The position numbers were made by a program, and so were the translations under genes. Under the pieces are notes generated by a model. It was not told the DNA's origin. It saw only the letters and a list, made by a program, of their open reading frames with translations, and did not search any database. Shown here one piece after another: positions 24,743 through 33,521 of a stretch of 64,000 nucleotides of DNA. The first letter of the stretch is position 1; each line of letters starts with the position of its first letter. Source of the stretch: Falsirhodobacter algicola (GTDB taxonomy: Bacteria; Pseudomonadota; Alphaproteobacteria; Rhodobacterales; Rhodobacteraceae); NCBI RefSeq assembly GCF_018279165.1, contig NZ_CP047289.1:496001-560000 (forward strand), written 5' to 3'.

Positions 24743-25476
24743 CATTGGCGCAGCAGACGGTTCACATCGCGCGCGAAGGACCATGTCAGCAGCAGCAGCG
24801 CCGCAAGCGCGATCCACACCGTCGCCGATGGCGGAACCGGCGGCAGCGCGATCAGGCACAGGCTGACGACCTGCACCACGCAGATCGTCTTGCGCCGGAT
24901 CGAGGGGGCCAGATCGCGCCGCAGCGCCGGAAGCACCGCCTGCGCTGCGATGAAGCCATAGCGCATCCCCCCGATCGCCAAGGCCCAGACCCCCGCCTTT
25001 CCCGTCATCCATGCCGCGACCGACAGCAGCAGGATCAGGGCGGCATCCACCTCCATGTCGAACCGCGCCCCGAAGCGCGAGGCAAGGCCCGTCCGCCGCG
25101 CAAGCCAGCCATCCACCCCATCCAGCGCCAGCGCCGCAAAGGCCGCCAGCACCGTGGCCCAGACGAGCGCATCTGACGATCCCGGCGTAAAATGCCCTGA
25201 TCCGAAGATGCACCCAGCGACCCATGCCACCATCGCCGTGCGAAACACCGTGACGGTGTTCGCCGGCCCGAAGCGCGAAGGCGCATGTGCCGGCAGCCCC
25301 CACAGGATCAGCCCCGCCGCCGCGCCATAGGTGATCAGCGCCGTTCCGGCCATCGCCGCCGGCCCCGGCACCGCCGCCGCAACCGCCGCCAGCCCCGCGC
25401 CCCCCGCCGCCAGCGCAGTCACCGCCCCGGCCACGGGACGTTTCAGGACGAAGGCATCGGTGGAGATCAGGGCCAT
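24742..25476 (-). CDS. CDP-alcohol phosphatidyltransferase family protein
   Basis: 244-residue membrane enzyme that transfers a phospho-alcohol from a CDP-linked donor to a hydroxyl acceptor. The catalytic motif is complete, D-x2-DG-x2-AR-x8-G-x3-D-x3-D, read from DGVDGWLARR to GARFDMEVD near residues 118-143. Around it lie six hydrophobic helices, plus an N-terminal hydrophobic extension of about 70 residues before the core (NTVTVFRTAM). Acceptor and donor cannot be predicted. It is divergent from the dehydrogenase/PTPS/glycosyltransferase set and may share its control region (25477-25604), which suggests a linked role. Confidence 0.88.
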   Translation of the reverse strand: MALISTDAFVLKRPVAGAVTALAAGGAGLAAVAAAVPGPAAMAGTALITYGAAAGLILWGLPAHAPSRFGPANTVTVFRTAMVAWVAGCIFGSGHFTPGSSDALVWATVLAAFAALALDGVDGWLARRTGLASRFGARFDMEVDAALILLLSVAAWMTGKAGVWALAIGGMRYGFIAAQAVLPALRRDLAPSIRRKTICVVQVVSLCLIALPPVPPSATVWIALAALLLLTWSFARDVNRLLRQ

Positions 25477-25604
25477 GGGCGCAGCATCCGGGGGTGGAAC
25501 AACTTCGAAGGCTCAAAGCGTTGTCCCGGCGCGGGGTTCCGCAGGCGCGACGCCTTGCCGCTGCCGGGGGCGGCGCTAGCTGCGCAAAGGATAGGACGAA
25601 GCGG

Positions 25605-26573
25605 GTGGACGTGACAGGGCCGGACAGCACATTTTGCGCGCAGGCGCTCTGGATCACGGCACCCGGGCGGTGCGAACTGCGCCCCGTCACTGTGGAGGCG
25701 CAGGGCCGCCCCGTGGTCCGAACCGCCTTCACCGGCATCAGCCGCGGCACCGAGGCGACGGTTCTGGCGGGCCGCGTGCCCCCGTCCGAACATGCCCGCA
25801 TGCGCGGCCCCCATCAGGAGGGGGAGTTCACCTTTCCGGTGAAATACGGCTATGCCGCCGTGGGCATGGCAGAGACGGGCGATCTGGCTGGCCGTTGGGT
25901 CTTTTGCCTGCATCCGCATCAGGACCGTTTCGCCGCCGATCCCGCTCTGCTCACCCCGGTGCCGGATGGCGTGCCGCCCGCGCGGGCGGTGCTGGCCGCC
26001 AATATGGAAACCGCGCTGAACATCGTCTGGGATGCGGCCCTGCGGACGGGCGACCGGATCAACGTTTTCGGGGCAGGGGTGGTCGGCGCGCTGTGTGCGC
26101 ATCTGGCCGCGCGGATCGCGGGGACCGAGGTGCGGCTCGTCGATACGGACCCGTCGCGCGCAGCGGTGGCTGCGGCGCTGGAGGTGCCCTTCGGCCCCCC
26201 GCATCCCGAGGCGGATGTCGCGATCAACGCCAGCGGCTCGGACGCGGCGCTGGCCACCGCGCTGAACACATGCGGCCCCGAGGCCCGCGTGGTGGAGGCC
26301 AGCTGGTACGGCGACCGCAGCGCCAGCATTCCCCTTGGCGGGGCGTTCCATGCGCGGCGTCTGCGCATCGTCAGCTCCCAGGTCGGGCAGGTGGCGGCGG
26401 CGCAGCGCGCGCGTTGGCCCCATGCCCGCCGGATGGCCAAGGCGCTGGATCTTCTGGCCGATGACCGGCTGGATGCGCTCGTCTCGGGGGAAAGCGCATT
26501 CGGGGCGCTTGCGCAGGATTATCCCGGCATACTCTCTTCGTCCGGCACGCTGTGCCATCGCATCACATACTGA
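25605..26573 (+). CDS. MDR-superfamily dehydrogenase (zinc-binding-alcohol-dehydrogenase-like)
   Basis: 322 residues with an N-terminal GroES-like fold (TGISRGTEATVLAGRVP, VKYGYAAVGMAETG) and a Rossmann domain with INVFGAGVVGALCAHLAARIAG and the acidic cofactor-binding residue in VRLVDTD. The four structural-zinc cysteines and the usual catalytic Cys/His set are not evident, so it is probably a metal-free reductase. Start: GTG at 25605, eight bases after AGGA (25593-25596); the frame is open upstream but without similarity. The PTPS-like gene follows ten bases after the stop, so they share a transcript. Confidence 0.82.
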   Translation: MDVTGPDSTFCAQALWITAPGRCELRPVTVEAQGRPVVRTAFTGISRGTEATVLAGRVPPSEHARMRGPHQEGEFTFPVKYGYAAVGMAETGDLAGRWVFCLHPHQDRFAADPALLTPVPDGVPPARAVLAANMETALNIVWDAALRTGDRINVFGAGVVGALCAHLAARIAGTEVRLVDTDPSRAAVAAALEVPFGPPHPEADVAINASGSDAALATALNTCGPEARVVEASWYGDRSASIPLGGAFHARRLRIVSSQVGQVAAAQRARWPHARRMAKALDLLADDRLDALVSGESAFGALAQDYPGILSSSGTLCHRITY

Positions 26574-26583
26574 AGGAATACCC

Positions 26584-26976
26584 ATGTTCGCCGTCGAGGT
26601 TCGGGACCATATCATGATCGCCCACAGCCTGCCGCGCCCCGTCTTCGGGCCGGCGCAGGGGATGCACGGCGCCACCTTCGTCGTGGACGCCGCCTTCTTC
26701 ACCGAAGAGCTGGACGAAGACGGCCTTGCCGTCGATATCGGTGCCGCGACGGGCCTTCTGGCCGAGGTGCTGGCCCCCCTCAATTACGGCAATCTCGACG
26801 AGATGCCGGTCTTCGAGGGCCGCGTGACCACGACCGAGGTTCTGGCCAAGCACATCTTCGACGCATTGGCCGCGCGGCTGGAGGTGTTCGGCGCCGGGGC
26901 GGGCCGGATCCGCCGCATCCGCGTGCTGCTGCACGAATCCCACGCCGCCCGCGGTTGGTACGAGGCCGCGGTGTGA
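26584..26976 (+). CDS. Degenerate 6-pyruvoyl-tetrahydropterin synthase / QueD family protein
   Basis: 130 residues aligning with the whole QueD fold: IAHSLP, GMHGATF, AVDIGA, LNYGNLDE, TTTEVLAKHIFDAL and HESHAARGWY match the QueD blocks AAHRLP, LHGHSF, IIDFAE, LDHHYLND, NPTSEVLAKWIWD and KETCTAG. His14 and His28 remain, but the third zinc ligand is Ala30, the catalytic Cys is replaced near Ala24 (the protein has no cysteine at all) and the Asp-His pair is Asn67-Tyr68. The pterin-anchoring Glu118 is kept. It therefore probably still binds a pterin-like ring but is unlikely to be a normal QueD. AAGGAA precedes the ATG. Confidence 0.82.
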   Translation: MFAVEVRDHIMIAHSLPRPVFGPAQGMHGATFVVDAAFFTEELDEDGLAVDIGAATGLLAEVLAPLNYGNLDEMPVFEGRVTTTEVLAKHIFDALAARLEVFGAGAGRIRRIRVLLHESHAARGWYEAAV

Positions 26977-28013
26977 CGCGGCTCGTCTTCGCCTATCCGG
27001 GGGATCTCGATCTGCCCACCGGGGGCTATGCCTATGATCGGCGCCTGATCCGCGAGCTTCGGGCGGCAGGCTGGGAGGTGGAGACGCTGGCCCTCGGCCC
27101 CGGTTTCCCCTTTCCAGGGCCGGAGGCCCGCGCCGCCGCCGAGGCGCGCCTGTCGGCACTGCCGGACGGCACCACCGTCCTGATCGACGGGCTGGCTTTC
27201 GGCGTTCTGGACGATTGGGCGCTGCGCGAGGCCGGGCGGCTGGCGATCTTCGCGCTCGTCCACCATCCCCTTGCGCTGGAGGGCGGGCAGAAGGCCGATG
27301 TGACCGCCGCGCTTCTGCGGTCCGAACATCGGGCGCTGTCGGCGGCGCGCGGGGTGGTCGTCACCTCGCCCGCGACGGGGCGCGAGGTGATCCGCACCTT
27401 CCGCGTTCCCGAAGCGGATGTGACCGTGGCACTGCCCGGCACCGATCCCGCGCCCATCGCCCTTGGTGAAGGCGATCCGCCGCATGTCCTCTCGGTCGGG
27501 ACGCTGATCCCGCGCAAGGCGCATGACGTGCTGGTGGCGGCGCTGGCGCTGAACGCCGATCTGCCGTGGCGGGCGACGATCATCGGATCGCGCACGCTTC
27601 ATCCCGAAACCGCAGAGCAGGTCGAGGCCCAGATCGCCGAAGCGGGCCTTGGCGATCGCATCCGCCTTGTGGGCACCGTTTCGGACACCCGCGCCGTCAT
27701 GGCGGGGGCGGATGTGTTCGCCCTTGCCAGCCGCTACGAAGGCTATGGCATGGTCTTTGCCGAGGCGCTGGCCCAAGGCCTGCCCATCGTCGCCTGCGCG
27801 GGCGGCGCGGTGCCCGAGGTGGTTCCGGCCAGCGCCGGCATCCTTGCCCCGCCGGACGATGTGCCCGCCTTTGCCGAGGCGCTGCGCCACATCCTGACGG
27901 ACCGGGATCTGCGCCGCTCGCTCGCGGCGGGATCGCGGGCGGCGGGTGCGGCGCTTCCCTCCTGGGCGGACACCGCCGCCACCATCGCATCCTTCATCGG
28001 GAGCCGGACATGA
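26973..28013 (+). CDS. GT-B glycosyltransferase (GT4-like)
   Basis: 346 residues. The C-terminal half has VLSVGTLIPRKAHDVLV, ADVFALASRYEGYGMVFAEALAQGLPIVAC, with the E-x7-E nucleotide-sugar motif, and GGAVPEVV, all typical of GT4 retaining glycosyltransferases. The N-terminal acceptor domain starts with LVFAYPGDLDLPTGGYAYDRRL. The start is a GTG at 26973 overlapping the PTPS-like stop (GTGTGA), so translation is coupled; the stop overlaps the methyltransferase by four bases. The acceptor is unknown; tight coupling to a PTPS homologue suggests a pterin-derived one. Confidence 0.87.
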   Translation: MTRLVFAYPGDLDLPTGGYAYDRRLIRELRAAGWEVETLALGPGFPFPGPEARAAAEARLSALPDGTTVLIDGLAFGVLDDWALREAGRLAIFALVHHPLALEGGQKADVTAALLRSEHRALSAARGVVVTSPATGREVIRTFRVPEADVTVALPGTDPAPIALGEGDPPHVLSVGTLIPRKAHDVLVAALALNADLPWRATIIGSRTLHPETAEQVEAQIAEAGLGDRIRLVGTVSDTRAVMAGADVFALASRYEGYGMVFAEALAQGLPIVACAGGAVPEVVPASAGILAPPDDVPAFAEALRHILTDRDLRRSLAAGSRAAGAALPSWADTAATIASFIGSRT

Positions 28014-28783
28014 GCTTTTCCTCCGACTGGTTGGCCCTGAGGGAGCCGCTCGATCTGGCGGCGCGCAACCCCGAGGTGCGGACCGCCTTTGCCATCCGCA
28101 GCGCGCAGGGGCCGCATCGCATCCTAGATCTGGGTTGCGGCACGGGGGCGAGCCTGCGGGCCATCGCGCCGCATCTGCCGCTGCCGGTGCATTGGGTGCT
28201 GGCAGACCTCGATCCGCATCTGTTGCAAGAGGCAGCCCGCCGCCACCCCGAGGCAGAGACGCAGCGCCTCGATCTGAACGATGTCGCGGCGCTGCCGCTG
28301 GTGGAGGGGGGGCATATCACCGCCTCGGCGCTGTTCGATCTCTGCTCCGAGGAGATGGTACAGGCGCTGATCGCGCGTTTGTCCACCGAAGGAAACGCGC
28401 TCTATGCCGCGCTGAACTATGACGGGCGCGTCCACTGGTCCGAGGCGCATCCCTTGGACGGCGCGGTGCTGGGCGCGTTCAACCTGCATCAGCAGCGCGA
28501 CAAGGGGTTCGGCCCCGCGCTTGGCCCAAGGGCGGGGGCGGAGCTTGCGCGCCTTGCCGAGGCGGCGGGCCTGCATGTGGTGCGCGGCGAAAGCCTGTGG
28601 CGGATGGACGCCTCGCATGCCGATCTGCAGCGCGCTTTCCTTCAGGGGATGCAGGACGCCGTTACCGAAACGGGCGAGGTGCCCGATCTGCAGGACTGGT
28701 TCGCCTTCCGTCAGTCAGCCGTGGGCGGGCAGGGAACCTGCATCGTCGGCCATCTCGACATCCTTGCCATGCCCCAGCCCTGA
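28010..28783 (+). CDS. Class I SAM-dependent methyltransferase
   Basis: 257 residues with motif I ILDLGCGTGASLRAIAPHL near 38-56 and the acidic residue of motif II in WVLADLDP. The rest (LDLNDVAALPL, ASALFDLCSEEMVQALIARL) fits a small-molecule methyltransferase with an unusual C-terminal region ending in [18 protein letters not shown]. It overlaps the glycosyltransferase by four bases, so it belongs to the same operon. Its last 69 bases overlap the convergent reductase gene. Substrate unknown. Confidence 0.85.
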   Translation: MSFSSDWLALREPLDLAARNPEVRTAFAIRSAQGPHRILDLGCGTGASLRAIAPHLPLPVHWVLADLDPHLLQEAARRHPEAETQRLDLNDVAALPLVEGGHITASALFDLCSEEMVQALIARLSTEGNALYAALNYDGRVHWSEAHPLDGAVLGAFNLHQQRDKGFGPALGPRAGAELARLAEAAGLHVVRGESLWRMDASHADLQRAFLQGMQDAVTETGEVPDLQDWFAFRQSAVGGQGTCIVGHLDILAMPQP

Positions 28784-29503
28784 GCGGGCGAAGGTGCAAT
28801 CGAACAGGATGTCGGTGCCGATGTCGTAGACGGCCATTTCGGGGCGATGAGCCTCGGCCAAGGTCGCGACGGGGGGCAGGGTGATCCCCGTCGGGCCGGA
28901 CCCGATGATGAGCGGCGCGACGGTGACATGCAGCCGGTCCAGCAGCCCGGCATCGAGGAAACGCGCCGTGGTACGGGCGCCGCCCTCGATCAGGATGCGG
29001 TGCAGACCGCGCGCCGCCAGCGCATCGAGGATCGCCGCGGGGCAAAGGCCGCCGGCCTGCCGGGGCAGCGCGATGACATCGGTTCCGGGCGGGGCGGGGG
29101 GTGCGTCCTCGGCGCGGATCAGGATCACCGGGGCACCCTGATCGTGCAGCATCCGGGCATGACGTGGCATGACGCCATGGCAGTCGATCACCACCCGCAC
29201 CGGGCTCGGCCCCGGAACCAGCCGCACCGACAGGCGCGGATCATCCGCGATCACCGTCCCGACGCCCAGCACTACCGCATCGGCGAGCGCCCGCAGCCGG
29301 TGCAGATGCCGCAAACCGTCCGCCCCGGATATGTCGCGGGAATCGCCGTCCACTGTTGCGACGCGGCCATCGAGCGATTGTCCCACCTGTCCGACCACGA
29401 AGGGCCGGTCCGGCTCCGTCATCGGCCCGAAGGGGGATGGCCCTTGCGCCGTACCGCCGAGGATCCGCAGCCACTCCGGCTCGGTCAGGAACCATCGATG
29501 CAC
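28715..29503 (-). CDS. RibD C-terminal-domain reductase
   Basis: 262 residues. After an N-terminal segment of about 35 residues ([16 protein letters not shown]) comes a full RibD_C domain: [71 protein letters not shown]. In riboflavin synthesis this domain reduces a ribosylamino-pyrimidine with NADPH; stand-alone copies act on related pterin or pyrimidine compounds. There is no deaminase domain. The start is GTG at 29503 with AGGAGG upstream. It runs toward the methyltransferase gene and overlaps its end, which places it in the pterin-like cluster by both position and chemistry. Confidence 0.88.
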   Translation of the reverse strand: MHRWFLTEPEWLRILGGTAQGPSPFGPMTEPDRPFVVGQVGQSLDGRVATVDGDSRDISGADGLRHLHRLRALADAVVLGVGTVIADDPRLSVRLVPGPSPVRVVIDCHGVMPRHARMLHDQGAPVILIRAEDAPPAPPGTDVIALPRQAGGLCPAAILDALAARGLHRILIEGGARTTARFLDAGLLDRLHVTVAPLIIGSGPTGITLPPVATLAEAHRPEMAVYDIGTDILFDCTFARSGLGHGKDVEMADDAGSLPAHG

Positions 29504-29550
29504 TGCGTCCTCCTGAAAGTTCCAGCACGATTTAGTGCAGGGTCCGAAGC

Positions 29551-29566
29551 GGTCAACCGGTTGACC
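29551..29566. promoter_or_regulatory. Perfect 16-base palindrome between divergent genes (operator candidate)
   Basis: GGTCAACCGGTTGACC lies in the 111-base gap between the RibD-like reductase (minus) and the aldehyde dehydrogenase (plus). The CG-centred AACCGGTT core resembles LacI-type operators of Alphaproteobacteria. No regulator gene is adjacent. Confidence 0.5.
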
Positions 29567-29614
29567 TTGCGGCCCCAAAGGCAGAGGCTGCGGCAGCTTT
29601 CCGAAGGAGGACCC

Positions 29615-31048
29615 ATGTCTTATTCCGACACTCAGCTTTTCATCGACGGCACTTGGCGCGCCGCCCGCGCCGGTGGAACGATCCCGGTCATCGATCCGGC
29701 GACGGAAGAACAGATCGGTACCGTGGCCCATGCCAAGCCCGAGGATCTGGAGGATGCGCTGGCCGCTACGGCCAAAGGCTTCAAGGTCTGGTCCGCAACC
29801 TCGGCCTATGACCGTTCGCGCATGATGCGCCGCGCGGCCGACATCCTGCGCGAGCGGGTGGAGACCATCGCCGTCCTGATGACGCGCGAACAGGGCAAAC
29901 CCATCGCCCAATCCAAGGCCGAGATCATGGGCGCGGCCGATGTCATCGACTGGTTCGCCGAAGAAGGCCGCCGGACCTATGGCCAGATCATCCCCGCCCG
30001 CGCCCCCGGCGTGCAGCAGATGGCGATCCGCCACCCGGTCGGCCCGGTCGCGGCCTTCACGCCGTGGAACTTCCCGGTCAACCAAGTGGTGCGCAAGCTG
30101 TCGGCGGCGCTGGCCGCAGGCTGCTCGATCATCGTGAAGGCCCCGGAAGAAACCCCGGCCTCCCCGGCCGAACTGATCCGCGCCTTCGCCGATGCCGGCG
30201 TTCCGGCCGGTGTGATCGGCCTCGTCTATGGCGTTCCGGCCGAGATTTCGGAATACCTCATCAAGCATCCGGTGATCCGCAAGATCAGCTTCACCGGCTC
30301 CACCCCGGTGGGCAAGCTGCTGGCAAGCATGGCCGGCCAACACATGAAGCGCGCGACGATGGAACTGGGCGGCCACGCGCCGGTCGTCATCGCCGAGGAT
30401 GCCGATTGGGAAAAGGCGGCCATGCAGATGGCGGCGACCAAGATCCGCAACGCCGGTCAGGTCTGCGTCTCCCCCACGCGCTTCCTCGTGGATCAGAAGA
30501 TCTCCGACGGATTCCTCGAGGCCTTCGCCGATGGCCTGAAGAAGGTCAAGGTCGGCAACGGCATGGATGAGGGCGTGGAAATGGGCCCCCTCGCCAACGA
30601 GCGCCGCATCCCCGCCATGGAAGAGCTGATCGGCGACGCGGTGGAAAAGGGTGCCAAGCTCGTCACCGGCGGGCGCCGCATCGGCAACAAGGGCTGGTTC
30701 TACGAGCCGACCGTGCTGGCCGACGTGCCCACCTCGGCGCGGATCATGAACGAGGAGCCCTTCGGCCCGGTCGCGATCGTGAACCGCATGGCCTCGCTCG
30801 ACGATATGATCGCCGAGGCGAACCGCCTCAACTTCGGTCTGGCCGCCTATGCCTATGCCCGCAGCCACGCCAATGTGGAACGTCTGGGCCGCGAGATGGA
30901 ATCGGGCATGCTGACGATCAACCATGTGGGCCTTGCACTGCCGGAAACGCCGTTCGGCGGCATCAAGGACAGCGGCTACGGCACCGAAGGCGGGTCGGAG
31001 GCGATCATGGCCTATCTCGATACGCGCTTCGTCACCGCCGCGCACTGA
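29615..31048 (+). CDS. NAD(P)-dependent aldehyde dehydrogenase (succinate-semialdehyde dehydrogenase-like)
   Basis: 477-residue ALDH-superfamily enzyme oxidising an aldehyde to an acid. Visible: [27 protein letters not shown] (cofactor loop), the general base Glu250 in MELGGHAPV, the nucleophile Cys284 in [12 protein letters not shown], and EEPFGPVA. The pattern is closest to succinate-semialdehyde dehydrogenases (GabD-like), but the exact aldehyde is not certain. The start at 29615 has a near-perfect AAGGAGG four bases upstream, and it is a single gene ended by a strong terminator. No GABA transaminase is nearby. Confidence 0.9.
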   Translation: MSYSDTQLFIDGTWRAARAGGTIPVIDPATEEQIGTVAHAKPEDLEDALAATAKGFKVWSATSAYDRSRMMRRAADILRERVETIAVLMTREQGKPIAQSKAEIMGAADVIDWFAEEGRRTYGQIIPARAPGVQQMAIRHPVGPVAAFTPWNFPVNQVVRKLSAALAAGCSIIVKAPEETPASPAELIRAFADAGVPAGVIGLVYGVPAEISEYLIKHPVIRKISFTGSTPVGKLLASMAGQHMKRATMELGGHAPVVIAEDADWEKAAMQMAATKIRNAGQVCVSPTRFLVDQKISDGFLEAFADGLKKVKVGNGMDEGVEMGPLANERRIPAMEELIGDAVEKGAKLVTGGRRIGNKGWFYEPTVLADVPTSARIMNEEPFGPVAIVNRMASLDDMIAEANRLNFGLAAYAYARSHANVERLGREMESGMLTINHVGLALPETPFGGIKDSGYGTEGGSEAIMAYLDTRFVTAAH

Positions 31049-31055
31049 GAACGAA

Positions 31056-31085
31056 AAAGGCCGGTCCCGATGGACCGGCCTTTCT
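31056..31085 (+). terminator. Rho-independent terminator
   Basis: AAAGGCCGGTCC (31056-31067), loop CGAT, GGACCGGCCTTT (31072-31083): a perfect twelve-base-pair stem with a T-run. It can also work on the minus strand for the entericidin-like gene ending at 31108. Confidence 0.92.
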
Positions 31086-31107
31086 TCTATCGGCGTGCGC
31101 CAGACGC

Positions 31108-31245
31108 TTACTGCGTCTGTGCCTGCCGGGATTCGTCCGTGATGGCCGTACCGGCGGCGGAGATGTCCTGCCCGGCACCTTCGACGGTGTTGCAGGCGGT
31201 CAGCGCCACGAGGGCCAGAATCGGAAGAAGCGAGAATTTACGCAT
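31108..31245 (-). CDS. Entericidin-like small lipoprotein
   Basis: 45 residues (MRKFSLLPILALVALTACNTVEGAGQDISAAG...). A basic start, a hydrophobic signal and the lipobox LTAC place the mature lipid-anchored protein of about 27 residues in the envelope. NTVEGAGQDISAAG is the entericidin EcnA/EcnB family signature. In Escherichia coli the pair acts as toxin and antidote; here only one gene is present, as is common in Alphaproteobacteria. AAGGA lies upstream of the ATG at 31245. Confidence 0.85.
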   Translation of the reverse strand: MRKFSLLPILALVALTACNTVEGAGQDISAAGTAITDESRQAQTQ

Positions 31246-31283
31246 GGGTCACATCCTTCGTTCACATGTACGGGCCAACGCGT

Positions 31284-31322
31284 GATCCGGGCGGCGGTTC
31301 CACGCCAAACCGCACCCGGATC
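31284..31322 (-). other. Stem-loop between the phosphodiesterase and entericidin genes
   Basis: GATCCGGG (31284-31291) pairs with CCCGGATC (31315-31322), and the intervening bases can form an inner GCGGTT/AACCGC stem. It lies just after the stop of the minus-strand phosphodiesterase gene. There is no T-run, so it may be a processing or stability element or a Rho-assisted terminator. Confidence 0.4.
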
Positions 31323-31333
31323 GCGCCGCCGTG

Positions 31334-33298
31334 TCAGAGCGTGATGCGGAACCGCTCGAACCCGTCACCGGCCGGGCCGACATGCTCCAGCTTCGTGCCG
31401 CGGGCGCGGATCTGGTCCGCATAGGCCACGGCCTGCGGGCCGGTTTCGAAGGTGACGGTCGCGCCTTCGACGGGGGCAAAGCTCCAGTTGGCATCGGCGG
31501 CGGGGCTGATCGTGCCCTGATCCTGAATGTAGCGGACGACCACGTCGCGGTTCGCGTCGGGGGCCTGCAGGATCGTCGTCGTGCCATCCGCGCCGGTGAA
31601 ATGTCCACCGCCCGAGGCGCGGTAGTTGTTCGTCGCCACGATGAACTCCTGCTCGGGGGTGACGGGCGCGCCGTTCCATTGCAGATCGACGATGCGGTTC
31701 GCCGCCTCGTCGGCCAGCTCCCCTTCGCCGTCGAAGCGCGAGGGTTGCGTCAGGTCGATCCGGTAGGTGACCCCGTCGATCACATCGAAGTTGTAGGAGC
31801 GGAACTCGTCATCCAGAAGCGGCTGGTCCGCAAGGCCCGGTTTCACCTGATTGAACGCCCCGGCGGACCGTTCCAGCCAATCCTTCAGCTGTGCCCCGGT
31901 GATGCGCACCGCGCATAGCGTGTTGGGATAGAGATAGAGATCCGACACGTTCTTGATAGCGATCGGCCCGGCCGGCACATCGGTGTAGTAATCCGGCCCG
32001 CCGCGCCCGCCTGCCTTGAAGGGCGCTGCGGCGGAGAGGATCGGAAGCCCCTCATGCTCGGTCCCGGTCAGCAGCTGGGCGACGTACCAGCTTTGGGCAA
32101 GGCTGACGATCTGCACCGACGGATCATCCGCCACCAGCGCGAAATAGCTGTAGAGCGGCGCATCGGTGCGGCCCACTTCGGCGCGGATATATTCCAGCGT
32201 CGCGTCATGGGCGGCGGCCGTCGCGTCGATCGCGGGCTCGTAATCGGTGACGAGGGCCACGGTCTTGTTGTCCTCGGTCCGCTGGGCGATCGGGTGCAGC
32301 GCGGATTCGCCGTCCTGCACGCTCCACCCATCGCCGTCATGGGTCAGCATCAGATCGACGACACCCAGATGCGAACCCCAGAACCCGGCCATCACCGCCG
32401 GAACGCCGTGAATGCGGCCGTTGCTATGGTCCATCCCCTCGCCGTCATATTTGTCCGACGGCCATTCGGAATGGGCATGCCCGGTGATCAGCGCGTCGAT
32501 CCCGTCCACGCGGGCCAAGTGATAGGCCGCGTTCTCCATCCCCGGCTCGAACGGGGCGGTGTCGATGCCCGAATGGCACAGGGCGATGACGATGTCCGCA
32601 CCGTCATCCTTCATCACGGGCAGCCATGTCTCGGCGGCCTCGATGATGTCGCGCGTGGCGTAGCTGCCTTCGAGGTTCGCCCGGTCCCACTGCATGATCT
32701 GCGGCGGTACGAAGCCGATCACGCCGATCTTGATGGGGCGGGACTGTCCTTCGCCATCCACGAGGTCGCGCTCGAGGATCACATAGGGCTTGGTCCAGAG
32801 GTCATCCTCCAGCGGGGTCGCGCCGAGGGTGCGGGCGAAGTTCGCGCAGACGACGGGGAAGGCGGCCCCGGCATTCACCTGTTCGAGGAACGGCACGCCA
32901 TAGTTGAATTCGTGGTTGCCCAGCGTGCCGGCGTCATAGCCGACCGCGTTCATGCCCGCGATGACCGGATGTACATCGCCATCCTTCATGCCGCCATGCG
33001 CGGCCCAGTCGCCCATTGGGTTGCCCTGAAGATAGTCGCCATTGTCCACCGTCAGGCTGTTGGCGGCCTCGGACCGCAGGCCTTCGAGGATGGTGGCGGT
33101 GCGGGCGAGACCCAGGGTGTCCACCGGCTTGTCGGCATAATAATCATAGGGTTGCACGTTGCAGTGCAGGTCGGTGGTGGCAAGGATCCGCAGATGGGCC
33201 TGGCCAGCCGCGGCGCGGGCCGTAAACGGGTGCAGAAGCGTCACGGCGCCGGCCGCCCCGGTCATGAGCAGGGCGCGGCGGGTAAGGATCATGGGCAT
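31334..33298 (-). CDS. cpdB: 2',3'-cyclic-nucleotide 2'-phosphodiesterase / 3'-nucleotidase
   Basis: 654-residue periplasmic metallophosphoesterase that salvages extracellular nucleotides. The N-terminus TRRALLMTGAAGAVTLLHPFTARA is a twin-arginine-like signal peptide. The metallophosphatase domain has ATTDLHCNVQPYDYY (metal-binding DxH), NGDYLQGNPMG, LGNHEFNYG and GHAHSEWP. The C-terminal 5'-nucleotidase domain has NNYRASGGGHF. Length matches CpdB of about 650 residues. The start could be Met1 (33298) or Met3 (33292). It is divergent from the iron-uptake operon with 223 bases between them. Confidence 0.94.
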   Translation of the reverse strand: MPMILTRRALLMTGAAGAVTLLHPFTARAAAGQAHLRILATTDLHCNVQPYDYYADKPVDTLGLARTATILEGLRSEAANSLTVDNGDYLQGNPMGDWAAHGGMKDGDVHPVIAGMNAVGYDAGTLGNHEFNYGVPFLEQVNAGAAFPVVCANFARTLGATPLEDDLWTKPYVILERDLVDGEGQSRPIKIGVIGFVPPQIMQWDRANLEGSYATRDIIEAAETWLPVMKDDGADIVIALCHSGIDTAPFEPGMENAAYHLARVDGIDALITGHAHSEWPSDKYDGEGMDHSNGRIHGVPAVMAGFWGSHLGVVDLMLTHDGDGWSVQDGESALHPIAQRTEDNKTVALVTDYEPAIDATAAAHDATLEYIRAEVGRTDAPLYSYFALVADDPSVQIVSLAQSWYVAQLLTGTEHEGLPILSAAAPFKAGGRGGPDYYTDVPAGPIAIKNVSDLYLYPNTLCAVRITGAQLKDWLERSAGAFNQVKPGLADQPLLDDEFRSYNFDVIDGVTYRIDLTQPSRFDGEGELADEAANRIVDLQWNGAPVTPEQEFIVATNNYRASGGGHFTGADGTTTILQAPDANRDVVVRYIQDQGTISPAADANWSFAPVEGATVTFETGPQAVAYADQIRARGTKLEHVGPAGDGFERFRITL

Positions 33299-33521
33299 GG
33301 TTCGTCCCTCAAGGTAGCAAATACGCAGACCCTAGCGGCGGGCCATGCCGCTGGGCAAGCGTTCTGCGCATTCTTGCACATCCGCCGTCATCCACACGCG
33401 GAGTTTACATGCGCTGCGCCTGCGTTTCGGGCGCCTTGTTTGACTTCGGGCGGCCTTCCGCCTATTGCTGAGTTAATTAATCGGGTGTTTTCGCCCGTCC
33501 CAATATGTCACGAGTCGCGCG

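Noticed and set aside
33299-33521. A Fur, Irr or RirA box before the iron operon
   Set aside because: TTAATTAA and other AT-rich bases are present near 33473-33480, but no sequence close enough to a known iron-regulator consensus could be found by eye.
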